Source: Methylobacterium organophilum (GTDB taxonomy: Bacteria; Pseudomonadota; Alphaproteobacteria; Rhizobiales; Beijerinckiaceae). From it: 64,000 bases of DNA. The stretch covers positions 124,001 to 188,000 of the forward strand of contig NZ_BPQV01000005.1 in NCBI RefSeq assembly GCF_022179465.1. Reading direction: 5' to 3'. The position numbers were made by a program, and so were the translations under genes. How positions within the stretch are numbered: the stretch's first letter is position 1; each line of letters begins with the position of its first letter. The notes under the pieces were generated by a model. That model was given only the letters and a program-made list of their open reading frames with translations, was not told the origin of the DNA and ran no database searches. Of the stretch, positions 11,689 to 21,200 are shown in pieces.

Positions 11689-12918
11689 TCACAGATCCGG
11701 CGAGAGCGGCATCTGGATCGAGCCGTCGAGGAACTTTTGCGGTCCCGCGGCGGTCGGGTTGATGTCGAAATCGAAGATGCCGGTCGGAATCCAGAGGGTC
11801 GCGCAGGCGTTCGGGATGTCGACCACGCCCGAGATATGGCCCTGGACCGGGGCGGTGCCGAGGATCGAGTAGGCCTGGGCGCCGGAATAGCCGAACTTCT
11901 TCAGGTACTCGATCGCGTTGAGACAGGCCTGGCGATAGGCCACGTGCACGTCGAGATAGTGCTGTTGGCCCCACTCGTCGACGGAGATGCCTTCGAAGAT
12001 CAGGTAATCGTCGTATTTCGGCGTGATCGGCGACGGCTTGAAGATCGGGTTCTTGATCCCGTACTTGGCCATGCCGCCCTTGATCAGGTCCACCTTGAGG
12101 TGGACCCAGCCCGCCATCTCGATGGCGCCGCAGAAGGTGATCTCGCCGTCGCCCTGGCTGAAATGCAGGTCGCCCATGGAGAGGCCGGCACCGGGCACGT
12201 AGACCGGGAAATAGATCTTCGAGCCGCGTGACAGATCCTTGATGTCGCAATTGCCGCCATGCTCGCGGGGCGGCACCGTGCGGGCGCCTTCCCCCGCCGC
12301 CTTGTCGCGCGCCTCGCCCTTGAGCCGGCCCATATGGGCGGTCGGCCCGAACGGCACGGTGCCGAGCGCCGGCACCCGGTCCGGATCGGTGTTGACGAAG
12401 GCGATCTCGCGCTCGTTCCAGGTCGAGAGCAGCTTCGGATCGGGCAGGCAGCCGATCAGGCCGGGATGGATCAGGCCGGGGAAGCGCACGCCGGGCACGT
12501 GGCGCGACTTGGTGAACAGGCCCTCGAAGTCCCAGATCGACTTCTGGGCGGAGGGAAAGTGTTCGGTCAGGAAGCCGCCGCCGTTGTTCTTCGAGAAGAA
12601 GCCGTTGAAGCCCCACTGGGAATCCGGCTTGGCGCCGATATCGAGGAGATCGACCACCAGGAGATCGCCGGGCTCGGCGCCCTCGACGCCGATCGGGCCG
12701 GAGAGGAAGTGGACGATCGACAGGTCGATGTCGCGCACGTCGTCGGCGGAATCGTCGTTCTTGATGAAGCCGCCGGTCCAGTCATAGGTCTCGACGATGA
12801 AGTCGGCGCCCGGCTTCACGGTGGCGACCATCGGGATGTCCGGGTGCCAGCGATTGTGCACCATGTCGTTGTCATAGGCCGATTGCGTGAGATCGACCTT
12901 GATCAGCGTCTCGGGCAT
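11689..12918 (-). CDS. fmdA: Formamidase (acetamidase/formamidase family)
   Basis: The 409-residue protein matches FmdA of Methylophilus in length and opening (M-P-E-T-L-I-K-V-D-L, H-N-R-W-H-P-D-I-P), with family motifs G-D-L-L-V-V-D-L and the Gly/His-rich N-N-G-G-G-F segment. It hydrolyses formamide, and more slowly acetamide, to acid plus ammonia (EC 3.5.1.49). A good GAGAGGAGAAGG precedes the ATG. Upstream of it lies urtE, with a GC palindrome in the 110-bp gap. Co-location with a Urt-type importer and AmiE supports uptake and hydrolysis of short-chain amides. Confidence 0.95.
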   Translation of the reverse strand: MPETLIKVDLTQSAYDNDMVHNRWHPDIPMVATVKPGADFIVETYDWTGGFIKNDDSADDVRDIDLSIVHFLSGPIGVEGAEPGDLLVVDLLDIGAKPDSQWGFNGFFSKNNGGGFLTEHFPSAQKSIWDFEGLFTKSRHVPGVRFPGLIHPGLIGCLPDPKLLSTWNEREIAFVNTDPDRVPALGTVPFGPTAHMGRLKGEARDKAAGEGARTVPPREHGGNCDIKDLSRGSKIYFPVYVPGAGLSMGDLHFSQGDGEITFCGAIEMAGWVHLKVDLIKGGMAKYGIKNPIFKPSPITPKYDDYLIFEGISVDEWGQQHYLDVHVAYRQACLNAIEYLKKFGYSGAQAYSILGTAPVQGHISGVVDIPNACATLWIPTGIFDFDINPTAAGPQKFLDGSIQMPLSPDL

Positions 12919-13001
12919 GTCCTTCTCCTCTCGCGTTCAGGGTAGCCGTCGCCGTCCGCGTGTCCGGTGGAACCGGCCGCCGGGTGGAAGTCGGGGATGT
13001 C

Positions 13002-13019
13002 GGCGCCCCGCGGGGCGCC
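13002..13019 (-). terminator. Perfect GC palindrome between urtE and fmdA
   Basis: GGCGCCCCGCGGGGCGCC is an 18-base perfect palindrome 10 bp after the urtE stop. It could fold as a hairpin in RNA and attenuate read-through from urt into fmd. No T-run follows. Confidence 0.4.
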
Positions 13020-13028
13020 TGCCGGATC

Positions 13029-13778
13029 TCAGACCGACAGGAAGCGGGCGACCGCGGCCTCGTCGATGCCGGCGCGGGGCGCCTCGTGGACGATCTGGCC
13101 GTTCTCGAGGACGAGCACCCGGTCGGCCACGTCGAGGGCGAAGCTCAGCACCTGCTCCGAGACGACGATGGAGAGCCCGCGCTCGTCGCGGATCTTGCGC
13201 AGCGTCCGGCCCATCTCGCGGATGATCGAGGGCTGGATGCCCTCGGTCGGCTCGTCGAGGAGCAGCACCTTCGGGTTGCTGGCGAGCGCCCGGGCGATGG
13301 CGAGCTGCTGCTGCTGGCCGCCGGAGAGGTTGCCCCCGCGCCGGCCCCGCATCTCCAGGAGCACCGGGAACATGGCGTAGAGATCCTGCGGCACCTTGCG
13401 GGCGCCCGTCACGGTCAGCCCGGTCTCGATGTTCTCCTGGACCGTCATGGTCGAGAAGATCATCCGGCCCTGCGGCACGTAGGCGAGGCCCTTCGCGACC
13501 CGGGCATGGCTCTTCAGGCCGCCGATCTCCGCGCCGTCGAGGCGGATCGCGCCGGACTTCACCGGCACGATGCCCATGAGGGTGCGCATCAGCGTGGACT
13601 TGCCCATGCCGTTGCGGCCCATCACGGCGACGATCTCGCCGGGCGCCACGGCGATGTCGAGCCCGTGCAGCACCTCGCTCTGGCCATAGGCGGCGTGCAG
13701 GCTCTCCACGGCGAGGATCGGCCCGGGGGCGGGGAGGGGGGCGATCGGCGGAGCGGCGGCGGCCATCGTCTGGAGCAT
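13029..13778 (-). CDS. urtE: Urea/short-chain amide ABC transporter ATPase UrtE
   Basis: The 249-residue ABC ATPase has Walker A GRNGMGKST, signature LSGGQQQQ and Walker B VLLLDEP, followed by T-E-G-I-Q-P-S-I. It belongs to the LivF/UrtE class of branched-chain-type importers. The start at 13778 is set by a strong AGGGAGGG and makes an about 25-residue Ala/Pro-rich N-terminus. It lies 11 bp after urtD in the leftward urtABCDE operon. It would energise import with UrtD. Confidence 0.93.
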   Translation of the reverse strand: MLQTMAAAAPPIAPLPAPGPILAVESLHAAYGQSEVLHGLDIAVAPGEIVAVMGRNGMGKSTLMRTLMGIVPVKSGAIRLDGAEIGGLKSHARVAKGLAYVPQGRMIFSTMTVQENIETGLTVTGARKVPQDLYAMFPVLLEMRGRRGGNLSGGQQQQLAIARALASNPKVLLLDEPTEGIQPSIIREMGRTLRKIRDERGLSIVVSEQVLSFALDVADRVLVLENGQIVHEAPRAGIDEAAVARFLSV

Positions 13779-13789
13779 GATCGCCCTCC

Positions 13790-14584
13790 CTAGTGACCGA
13801 GATAGACTTCGATGACCTTGGGGTCGTTCTTGACCCGGTCCATCGAGCCCTCGGACAGAACCCTGCCCTGGTGCAGCACCGTGACCCGGTGCGCGATGTC
13901 CTCGACGAACTTCATGTCGTGCTCGATGACGAGCACGGAGCGGCCCTTGATGATCTGGTTGAGCAGCTCGGCGGTCTTCACCCGCTCGGCCACGCTCATC
14001 CCGGCCACCGGCTCGTCGAGCATCAGCAGCTCCGGGTCCTGGATCAGCAGCATGCCGATCTCGAGCCACTGCTTCTGGCCGTGGCTCAGGAACGCGGCGC
14101 GGGCCTCGAGGTGATCCTTGAGGAAGATCGTCTCGGCGATCTGGTGGATCCGGTCGCGCACCTCGGCGTCGCGGCGGAAGGTCAGGGCGCCGAAGACCGA
14201 CCGCCCCCGGGGGAACGAGATCTCCAGGTTCTCGAACACGGTGAGGTCGTCGTAGATCGAGGGCGTCTGGAACTTGCGCCCGACCCCCGCCTGCACGATC
14301 GCGCTCTCGGAGAGCCGGGTCAGCTCCTGGCCCCGGTACTTGATCGAGCCGGAGCTCGCCCGGGTGCGGCCGCAGATCAGGTCGAGCACCGTGGTCTTGC
14401 CGGCGCCGTTCGGGCCGATGATCACCCGGATCTCGTCCGGATCGACGTAGAAGGACACGTCGTTGACCGCCTTGAACCCGTCGAAGGAGACGGTGAGCGC
14501 CTCGACGGCGAGCAGGAAGTCGGGGGCGGCGGGGTCGAGCACGGGCTCGCCGGTCAGGGCCGCGGGAAGCAGGCTGGCGTTCAT
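13790..14584 (-). CDS. urtD: Urea/short-chain amide ABC transporter ATPase UrtD
   Basis: The 264-residue LivG-like ATPase has Walker A GPNGAGKTT. Instead of the canonical ABC signature it has L-S-H-G-Q-K-Q-W, the variant typical of UrtD. Walker B is L-L-M-L-D-E-P-V-A-G-M. The first 25 residues precede the fold. Its start is 7 bp after the urtC stop, consistent with one transcript. It pairs with UrtE on the cytoplasmic side. Confidence 0.94.
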   Translation of the reverse strand: MNASLLPAALTGEPVLDPAAPDFLLAVEALTVSFDGFKAVNDVSFYVDPDEIRVIIGPNGAGKTTVLDLICGRTRASSGSIKYRGQELTRLSESAIVQAGVGRKFQTPSIYDDLTVFENLEISFPRGRSVFGALTFRRDAEVRDRIHQIAETIFLKDHLEARAAFLSHGQKQWLEIGMLLIQDPELLMLDEPVAGMSVAERVKTAELLNQIIKGRSVLVIEHDMKFVEDIAHRVTVLHQGRVLSEGSMDRVKNDPKVIEVYLGH

Positions 14585-14591
14585 CGGGTCC

Positions 14592-15761
14592 TCACTCGGC
14601 CGGGGTGCCGTGGGGGGCGATGCCGGGGGGCACGGCGCGCAGGGCTTTCACCCGGCGCAGGAGGCGGGGCTCGACCTGCTCCCGCCACAGGCCGGCGAGG
14701 CCGTTGGGGAAGGCCAGCACCAAGGCGATGAACAGGGCGCCGAGGCCGAACAGCCAGAGGTCGGGGAAGCTCTCGGAGAAGCTGGTCTTGGCCCAATTGA
14801 CCAAGAGCGTCCCCCAGACCGCGCCGAAGAGCGAGAGGCGGCCGCCGACGGCGGCGTAGATCACCATCTCGATGGAGGGCACGATGCCGACGAAGGAGGG
14901 CGACATGAAGCCGACCTGCAGGGTGAACATGGCGCCGCCGACCGCCGCGAAGGCCGCCGCCAGGCAGAAGGCGAAGACCTTGAACCCGGCGACCGAGTAG
15001 CCGGAGAAGCGGACCCGGTCCTCCTGGTCGCGCATGGCGACGAGGATGCGCCCGAGCTTGGACGTCTTCACGTATTGCGCGGCCAGGATGCAGGCGATCA
15101 GCAAGCCGCCGTTGATGAAATACAGCACGAATTTCGCCGCATCCGTTCGGATGTCCCAGCCGTGCAGGGTGCGCAGGTCGGTGATGCCGTTGATGCCGCC
15201 GGTATAGCCCTGCTGGCCCACGATCAGGATCGTCAGGATGGCGGCGATGGCCTGGGTGATGATGGCGAAGTAGGTGCCCCCGACCCGGCGCTTGAACATC
15301 GCGAACGAGATCACGAAGGCGAACAGGACCGGAATCGCGATCACGAGGATCAGGGTCAGCGGCAGGCTCTTGAAGGGTTGCCAGAACCAGGGCAGCGCCG
15401 TGATCTGGTTCCAGTCCATGAAGTCCGGGATGCCGGGCGTCGACTGGATCTTCGTGTTCGCGACGCTCGAAGCCTCCAGCTTCAGGTACATTGCCATGCA
15501 ATAGCCGCCGAGCCCGAAGAACACGCCCTGGCCGAGCGAGAGGATGCCGGCATAGCCCCAGCAGATGACCAGGCCGAGGGCGACGAAGGCGTAGGTGAGA
15601 TACTTGCCGACGAGGTTGAGGCGGAAGCCGTCGAGGGCGAGCGGCAGCACCACCAGGATCACGCCGGCGAGCACCAGGAGGCTCAGCCACTCGACCGGCT
15701 TCATGAAGGGGTTGTCGTTGACGGTCACCGCCTTCGACAGGTTCTGGACGGGGTTCGTCAT
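14592..15761 (-). CDS. urtC: Urea/short-chain amide ABC transporter permease UrtC
   Basis: The 389-residue LivM-type permease has about nine to ten hydrophobic helices. Family motifs are G-Y-A-G-I-L-S-L-G-Q-G-V-F-F-G-L-G and, later, G-G-T-Y-F-A-I-I-T-Q-A. The ATG at 15761 begins M-T-N-P-V-Q-N. The frame is open further upstream, but that part overlaps urtB antisense and has no start signal. It lies 14 bp after urtB and would form the membrane channel with UrtB. Confidence 0.93.
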   Translation of the reverse strand: MTNPVQNLSKAVTVNDNPFMKPVEWLSLLVLAGVILVVLPLALDGFRLNLVGKYLTYAFVALGLVICWGYAGILSLGQGVFFGLGGYCMAMYLKLEASSVANTKIQSTPGIPDFMDWNQITALPWFWQPFKSLPLTLILVIAIPVLFAFVISFAMFKRRVGGTYFAIITQAIAAILTILIVGQQGYTGGINGITDLRTLHGWDIRTDAAKFVLYFINGGLLIACILAAQYVKTSKLGRILVAMRDQEDRVRFSGYSVAGFKVFAFCLAAAFAAVGGAMFTLQVGFMSPSFVGIVPSIEMVIYAAVGGRLSLFGAVWGTLLVNWAKTSFSESFPDLWLFGLGALFIALVLAFPNGLAGLWREQVEPRLLRRVKALRAVPPGIAPHGTPAE

Positions 15762-15775
15762 CGCGGGCGGCCTCC

Positions 15776-16702
15776 TCAGCGCCGGACTTTCAGGGTGAAG
15801 AGGCCCTGCGGCCGCAGCATCAGGATCACCACGACGGCGAGCAGGGTGAGCACCTTGGCCATCGAGCCGGAGAGGAAGAACTCGAGCGTCGATTGCGTCT
15901 GCGAGATCGAGAAGGCCGAGGCGATGGTGCCGACCAGGCTCGCGGCGCCGCCGAACACGACGATCAGGAAGGTGTCGACGATGTAGAGCTGGCCCGAGGT
16001 GGGTCCCGTCGAGCCGATCATCGTGAAGGCGGAGCCGGCGACGCCGGCGATGCCGCAGCCGAGCCCGAAGGTGAGGCGGTCGACCCGGTCGGTGTCGATG
16101 CCGACGGCCCCCGCCATCGTGCGGTTCGCCATCACGGCCCGGATCTGCTGGCCGAAGCGCGAGCGGAAGATCAGCAGGGCGACGCCGAGGGTGATCAGCG
16201 CGGTGACGCCCATCACGAACAGGCCGTTGATCGGCACCTCGATCGTGTCGGTGACCTGCACCGATCCGATCAGCCAGGACGGGAGCTCGACGCCGACCTC
16301 GCGGGCACCGAACAGCGAGCGGTAGGCCTGCTGGAGGATCAGCGACAGGCCCCAGGTGGCGAGCAGCGTGTCCAGCGGCCGCTTGTAGAGGTGGCGGATG
16401 AGCGCCCATTCCACCAGCATCCCGAGGGCGCCGGAGGCCAAGAAGGCGAGGCCCATCGCGACGAAGAAATAGGCCGGGAACAGGACCGGCAGATGCGCCT
16501 GGAAGAAGGACGAGCACAGATAGGTCATGTACGCGCCGAGGATCATGAACTCCCCGTGCGCCATGTTGATCACGCCCATCTGGCCGAAGATGATCGCCAG
16601 ACCCAGCGCCATCAGCACGTAGACCGAGAACAGGATCAGGCCGGCGAAGCCCTGCATCGCGAAGATCGCGCCGAGATCGCCGAGGGAATAGTCGCCGAAC
16701 AT
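15776..16702 (-). CDS. urtB: Urea/short-chain amide ABC transporter permease UrtB
   Basis: The 308-residue LivH-type permease has about eight hydrophobic helices. Signature segments include F-G-Q-M-G-V-I-N-M-A-H-G-E-F-M and G-L-G-C-G-I-A-G-V-A-G. UrtB proteins are often longer, with an N-terminal periplasmic extension, and this one is the compact form. It is separated from urtA by 112 bp containing a stem-loop, while urtC follows closely. Confidence 0.93.
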   Translation of the reverse strand: MFGDYSLGDLGAIFAMQGFAGLILFSVYVLMALGLAIIFGQMGVINMAHGEFMILGAYMTYLCSSFFQAHLPVLFPAYFFVAMGLAFLASGALGMLVEWALIRHLYKRPLDTLLATWGLSLILQQAYRSLFGAREVGVELPSWLIGSVQVTDTIEVPINGLFVMGVTALITLGVALLIFRSRFGQQIRAVMANRTMAGAVGIDTDRVDRLTFGLGCGIAGVAGSAFTMIGSTGPTSGQLYIVDTFLIVVFGGAASLVGTIASAFSISQTQSTLEFFLSGSMAKVLTLLAVVVILMLRPQGLFTLKVRR

Positions 16703-16777
16703 GCTTGTCGAGCTTCCGCTGTGAGCAGGGGCGGAGGGCGATCGTCCTCCGTTTCGTCGCGCGGCATCTCCCGAACA

Positions 16778-16801
16778 CCCCTCCCCCGGAGAGGGGAGGG
16801 G
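16778..16801 (-). promoter_or_regulatory. Intercistronic stem-loop between urtA and urtB
   Basis: CCCCTCCCC and GGGGAGGGG form a 9-bp stem with a 6-base loop just after the urtA stop. Hairpins at this position commonly stabilise the binding-protein message or partly terminate it, so that UrtA exceeds the membrane subunits. That role is inferred. Confidence 0.5.
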
Positions 16802-16814
16802 GGCTCGCGTGCGA

Positions 16815-18095
16815 TCACTGGTAGCCCTTCGGGAACGGGTCGGGCTTGATCAGCTCGGGGCTGGTGTAGACGATCTCGAACTGACCGTCGGTCTTGGCGC
16901 GGCCGACCCGGGTCTTCGACCAGAGGTGATGGTTCGGGTCGATCCGCACATAGCCTTCCGGGGCGCCCTTGAACTCGACATCGGCCGAGGCGGCGGCGAT
17001 CTTGTCGACGTCGAAGGAGCCGGCCTTCTCGACGGTGAGCTTCCACAGGAACGGGCCCAGATAGGCCGCCTGGGTGACGTCGCCGATGACGGTCTTCTCG
17101 CCCCACATCTTCTTGAAGGCGGCGACGAAGGCCTTGTTGTTGTCGTTCTCGATCGACTGGAAGTACTTCATGCAGGCATAGGCCCCGGCGATGTTCTCGC
17201 CGCCGATGCCGTCGATCTCGTCCTCGGTGACCGAGATGGTCATCAGCACCTGCTTCGACAGGTCGATACCGGCCGCCTTGAGCTGCTTGTAGAAGGCGAC
17301 GTTCGAGCCGCCGACCACGTCGGCGAAGATCACCTTCGGCTTCGTTAGCTTGATCTTGTTGATGACCGAGTTGAACTGCGTGTGGCCGAGGGGGAAGTAT
17401 TCCTCGCCGACGACCTTGCCCTTGAGCACGTTCTCGACGTGCTTGCGGGCGATCTTGTTCGAGGTGCGGGGCCAGATGTAGTCCGAGCCGATGAAGTAGA
17501 AGGTGTCGCCGCCCTTTTCCTTGTGCACCCAGTCGAGCCCGGCGAGGATCTGCTGCGTCGCCTCCTGGCCGGTATAGATGACGTTCTTCGACTGCTCGAG
17601 GCCCTCGTAGAAGGTCGGGTAATACAGCATGCCGTTATACTGCTCGAAGACCGGCAGCACCGCCTTGCGCGAGGCCGAGGTCCAGCAGCCGAACACCGCC
17701 GCGCACTTGTCGTTGACGAGGAGCTTCTTGGCCTTCTCGGCGAAGGTCGGCCAGTCGGAGGCGCCGTCCTCCTGGATGATCTTGATCTTGCGGCCGAGCA
17801 CGCCGCCGGCCGCGTTGATCTGCTCGATGGCGAGCTTCTCGGCCTGCTGCGCCCCCGTCTCCGAGATCGCCATCGTGCCGGTCACCGAATGCAGGATGCC
17901 AACCGTCACCTCGCTGTCGGTGACGGCGAGGCCCGTGGTGTTCACGGCCGAGGTCGGTGCCGCCGCGGCGGCGTTGCGCCCCATCAGGGCGAGGGCCGGG
18001 GCGGCGGCGAGGCCGCCCGCCAGGCCCATGAGCAGCTTGCGCCGCAGCGGCGAGTGCAGGCCGCCATCCCGGCCCGGATCCGTCTTGTCTGCCAT
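16815..18095 (-). CDS. urtA: Urea/short-chain amide ABC transporter substrate-binding protein UrtA
   Basis: The 426-residue precursor has a twin-arginine-like leader (L-R-R-K-L-L-M-G then an Ala-rich core ending A-A-A-A-A), so export may be by Tat. The mature part is a type I periplasmic binding fold typical of UrtA/FmdD (V-T-V-G-I-L-H-S-V-T-G-T-M-A-I-S-E, then A-V-F-G-C-W-T-S-A-S-R-K). FmdD-type proteins of methylotrophs bind short-chain amides as well as urea, which fits the downstream fmdA and amiE genes. It is divergent from the NCS1-fused sensor kinase. A dyad at 18176-18193 lies 81 bp upstream of the start. Confidence 0.94.
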   Translation of the reverse strand: MADKTDPGRDGGLHSPLRRKLLMGLAGGLAAAPALALMGRNAAAAAPTSAVNTTGLAVTDSEVTVGILHSVTGTMAISETGAQQAEKLAIEQINAAGGVLGRKIKIIQEDGASDWPTFAEKAKKLLVNDKCAAVFGCWTSASRKAVLPVFEQYNGMLYYPTFYEGLEQSKNVIYTGQEATQQILAGLDWVHKEKGGDTFYFIGSDYIWPRTSNKIARKHVENVLKGKVVGEEYFPLGHTQFNSVINKIKLTKPKVIFADVVGGSNVAFYKQLKAAGIDLSKQVLMTISVTEDEIDGIGGENIAGAYACMKYFQSIENDNNKAFVAAFKKMWGEKTVIGDVTQAAYLGPFLWKLTVEKAGSFDVDKIAAASADVEFKGAPEGYVRIDPNHHLWSKTRVGRAKTDGQFEIVYTSPELIKPDPFPKGYQ

Positions 18096-18175
18096 CGTGC
18101 CTTCGCGTCCCTGGTTCCGGCACGGTGCGGCCGGTGCGACGCAGTCAGGCTAGGGGCGCGGGTGCAGCGCAGCAT

Positions 18176-18193
18176 ATACGCTGTTTTGCGTAT
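18176..18193. promoter_or_regulatory. Candidate operator between urtA and the sensor kinase
   Basis: ATACGC-N6-GCGTAT is a perfect 6+6 inverted repeat in the 163-bp divergent region. Such spaced TACGC/GCGTA dyads suit a dimeric LuxR-type regulator, and a LuxR-type response regulator is encoded with the kinase. The link is inferred. Confidence 0.4.
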
Positions 18194-18258
18194 GTCGCGG
18201 CCCGGGATGTGCAGGCAGGGTCGGCCGCTGTCTGGCGGCGCGAAGCATCCGTGCCGCG

Positions 18259-21200
18259 ATGGGGAACGATGTGGGGGCTGTTCCGGGAGTGCCGCGCGCG
18301 CGCAGATCTTGCGATTCCTCCGCATCCTGCTGCGCCACCTCACCTGGCATTGTAGCGACGGGGCTCGAATCCAGTTCTGGTCGCCAGCGCATCATTCCGA
18401 TTCGACGCGATTACAATCGGCTCGTCGCCGACGAGACCCTCGAGGACTACGCCCTCCGCTTCACCGCCAAGAAGGCGCGGCGCTGGACGCCGGGGCAGGT
18501 CGCGCTGACGGCGCTGGGCTCGATCTCCTTCCTGGCGCTCGAGGCGATCGGCGGCACCCTGGTCCTCACCGCCGGCTTCACCAACACCCTGGCGGCGGTG
18601 GTGGCGACCGCGCTCGTCATCTTCGCCACCGCCGCGCCGATCACCGTCTACGCCGCGCGCTACGGCGTCGACATGGACCTGCTGACCCGGGGAGCGGGGT
18701 TCGGCTATCTCGGCTCGACCCTCACCTCGCTGATCTATGCGAGCTTCACGTTCCTGTTCTTCGCCATCGAGGCGGCGATCATGGCGCTCGCCCTGCAGCT
18801 CTGCTGCGGGCTGCCCCTCGGCCTCGGCTACCTCGTCAGCGCAGGCGCGGTCATCCCGCTCGTGGTCTACGGCATCCGCCTGATCAGCCGCTTCCAGATC
18901 TGGACGCAGCCGCTGTGGCTGATCCTCAACCTGCTTCCGGTCGCGGCCATCCTGGCGAAGGGGACGCTGCCCTTCGAGACCCTCGCGGCCTTCCCCGGCC
19001 TCGGCCCGGAGGCGACGGCGGGCTTCGACGTCCCGCGCTTCGGCCTCGCGACGGGCGTGCTCCTGGCGCTGCTGGCGCAGGTCGGCGAGCAGGTCGACTT
19101 CCTGCGCTTCGTGCCGCCCCCCGAGGGCGGCCGGCCGGACCGGCGCTGGTGGTTCGCGGTCCTGGCGGGGGGCGCGGGCTGGATCGTGCCGGGCGTGCTC
19201 AAGATCCTGCTCGGCGCCAGCCTCGCCTATCTCGCCCTGCGTCAGGGGGTGCCGCCCGAGCACGTGGCCGAGCCGACCCAGATGTACGCGGTGGCCTTCG
19301 GCACCGTCACGGACTGGCGCCCGGCGGTGCTCGTGCTCGTCGGCGTCTTCATCGTGCTCTCGCAGTTGAAGATCAACCTGACCAACGCCTATGCAGGCTC
19401 GATCGCCTGGTCGAACTTCTTCTCGCGGCTGACCCACAGCCATCCCGGGCGGGTGATCTGGCTGGTGTTCAACGTGGTGATCGCCCTGCTGCTGATGGAG
19501 CTCGGCATCGACAAGACCATCGCCAGCACGCTGCCGCTCTACGCCGTCGTCGTCGCCTCCTGGGTCGGCGCGCTCGCCGCCGACCTCGCGATCAACAAGC
19601 CCCTCGGCCTGTCGCCGCCGGGCATCGAGTTCAAGCGTGCCCATCTCTACGCGGTGAACCCGGTGGGCACGGGGGCGATGATACTGGCCCTGACGATCGG
19701 CTGCCTCGCCCATCTGGGCGTCCTCGGGCAGGCCCTCCAGCCCTTCGGCCCGCTCCTCGCCCTGGCCTGCGCCTTCATGGGCGCGCCCGCCATCGCCCGG
19801 CTGACCGGGGGACGCTACTACCTGGCCCGTCCGCCCCAGACGCGCTGGTCCTCCGGCGAGATCGTCTGCCGGGTCTGCGAGCTGCCGTTCGAGCATGAGG
19901 ACATGGCGCATTGCCCGGCCTACGGGGCGCCGATCTGCTCCCTCTGCTGCTCCCTCGATGCCCGCTGCGGCGACCAGTGCAAGCCGCACGGGCGGCTCGA
20001 GGCCCAGGCCCAGGACCTGATCGGCCGCGTCCTGCCCGCCCGCACCGCGGTCTGGATCGGCGCCCCGCTCGGGCGCTATCTCGCCCTGATGCTGACGCTG
20101 GTCTCGGTGACCGGCCTCATCCTCGGCATCGTGCAGGCGGGCGCGACGCTGGCCCATCCGGAGCAGGGCGAGGTTCTCCGGGCGGCCCTGCTGAGCGTGT
20201 TCTTCATCCTGGTGGTGATCCTGGGCATCGTCAGCTGGCTCTTCGTGCTCGCCCAGGAGAGCCGGCGGGTCGCCCAGGCCGAGACGCGGCGGCAGACCGC
20301 GCTCTACGAGGCCGAGATCGAGGCCCACAAGATCACCGACGCGAAGCTGCAGGCCGCCAAGGAGAGCGCCGAGGCCGCCAACCTCGCCAAGAGCCGCTAC
20401 GTGGTCGGCATCAGCCACGAGCTGCGCACGCCCCTCTCGGCGGTGCTCGGCTACGCCCAGCTCCTCGAGAGCGATCCGGCCATCCCGGCCCCGCGCCTGA
20501 ACGGCATCCGGGTGATCCGGCGCAGCGCCCAGCACCTCTCGGGGCTGATCGACGGCCTGCTCGACATCTCCCGCATGGAGGCCGGGCGTCTGCAGATCCA
20601 CCGCAACGAGATCCGCCTGGGCGATTTCCTCGACCAGCTCGCCGACATGGTCCGGCTGCAGGCGCAGGAGGCGGGGCTCGCCTTCCGCTTCACGCGGCCC
20701 GACACCCTGCCGGCCATCGTCGCCACCGACGAGAAGCGCCTGCGCCAGGTGCTGCTCAACCTCCTGTCCAACGCGATCAAGTTCACCGAGCGCGGCGAGG
20801 TCTCCCTCGGCCTCAGCTACCGCAACCAGGTCGCGCTGTTCACGATCCAGGATACCGGGCCGGGCATCCCCGAGGCCGATCTGCAGCGCATCTTCGAGCC
20901 GTTCGAGCGCGGCTCGACCCCGGCGGCCCGCAACGCCCCGGGCACCGGCCTCGGGCTGACCATCGCCAAGCTCCTGGCGCAGGTGATGGGCGGGGAGATC
21001 GACGTCACCAGCGAGGTCGGGCGCGGCACCTGCTTCCGCCTGCGCCTGATGCTGGCCTCGGTGACCCGCCCGGCGAGCCCCGGGCTGGCGCTTCCGGGGG
21101 CGGAGGCCTCGCCGGCGGCCTTCGCGGGACCGCGCCGCGTCGTGCTCGTGGTCGACGACGACCCCGCCCACCGGACCCTGATGCGCGAGATCCTCGAACC

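Noticed and set aside
18096-18258. Sigma-54 promoter for urtA
   Set aside because: A GGCACGG on the minus strand near 18250 lacks a GC at the required 10-bp distance, so the -24/-12 spacing fails.
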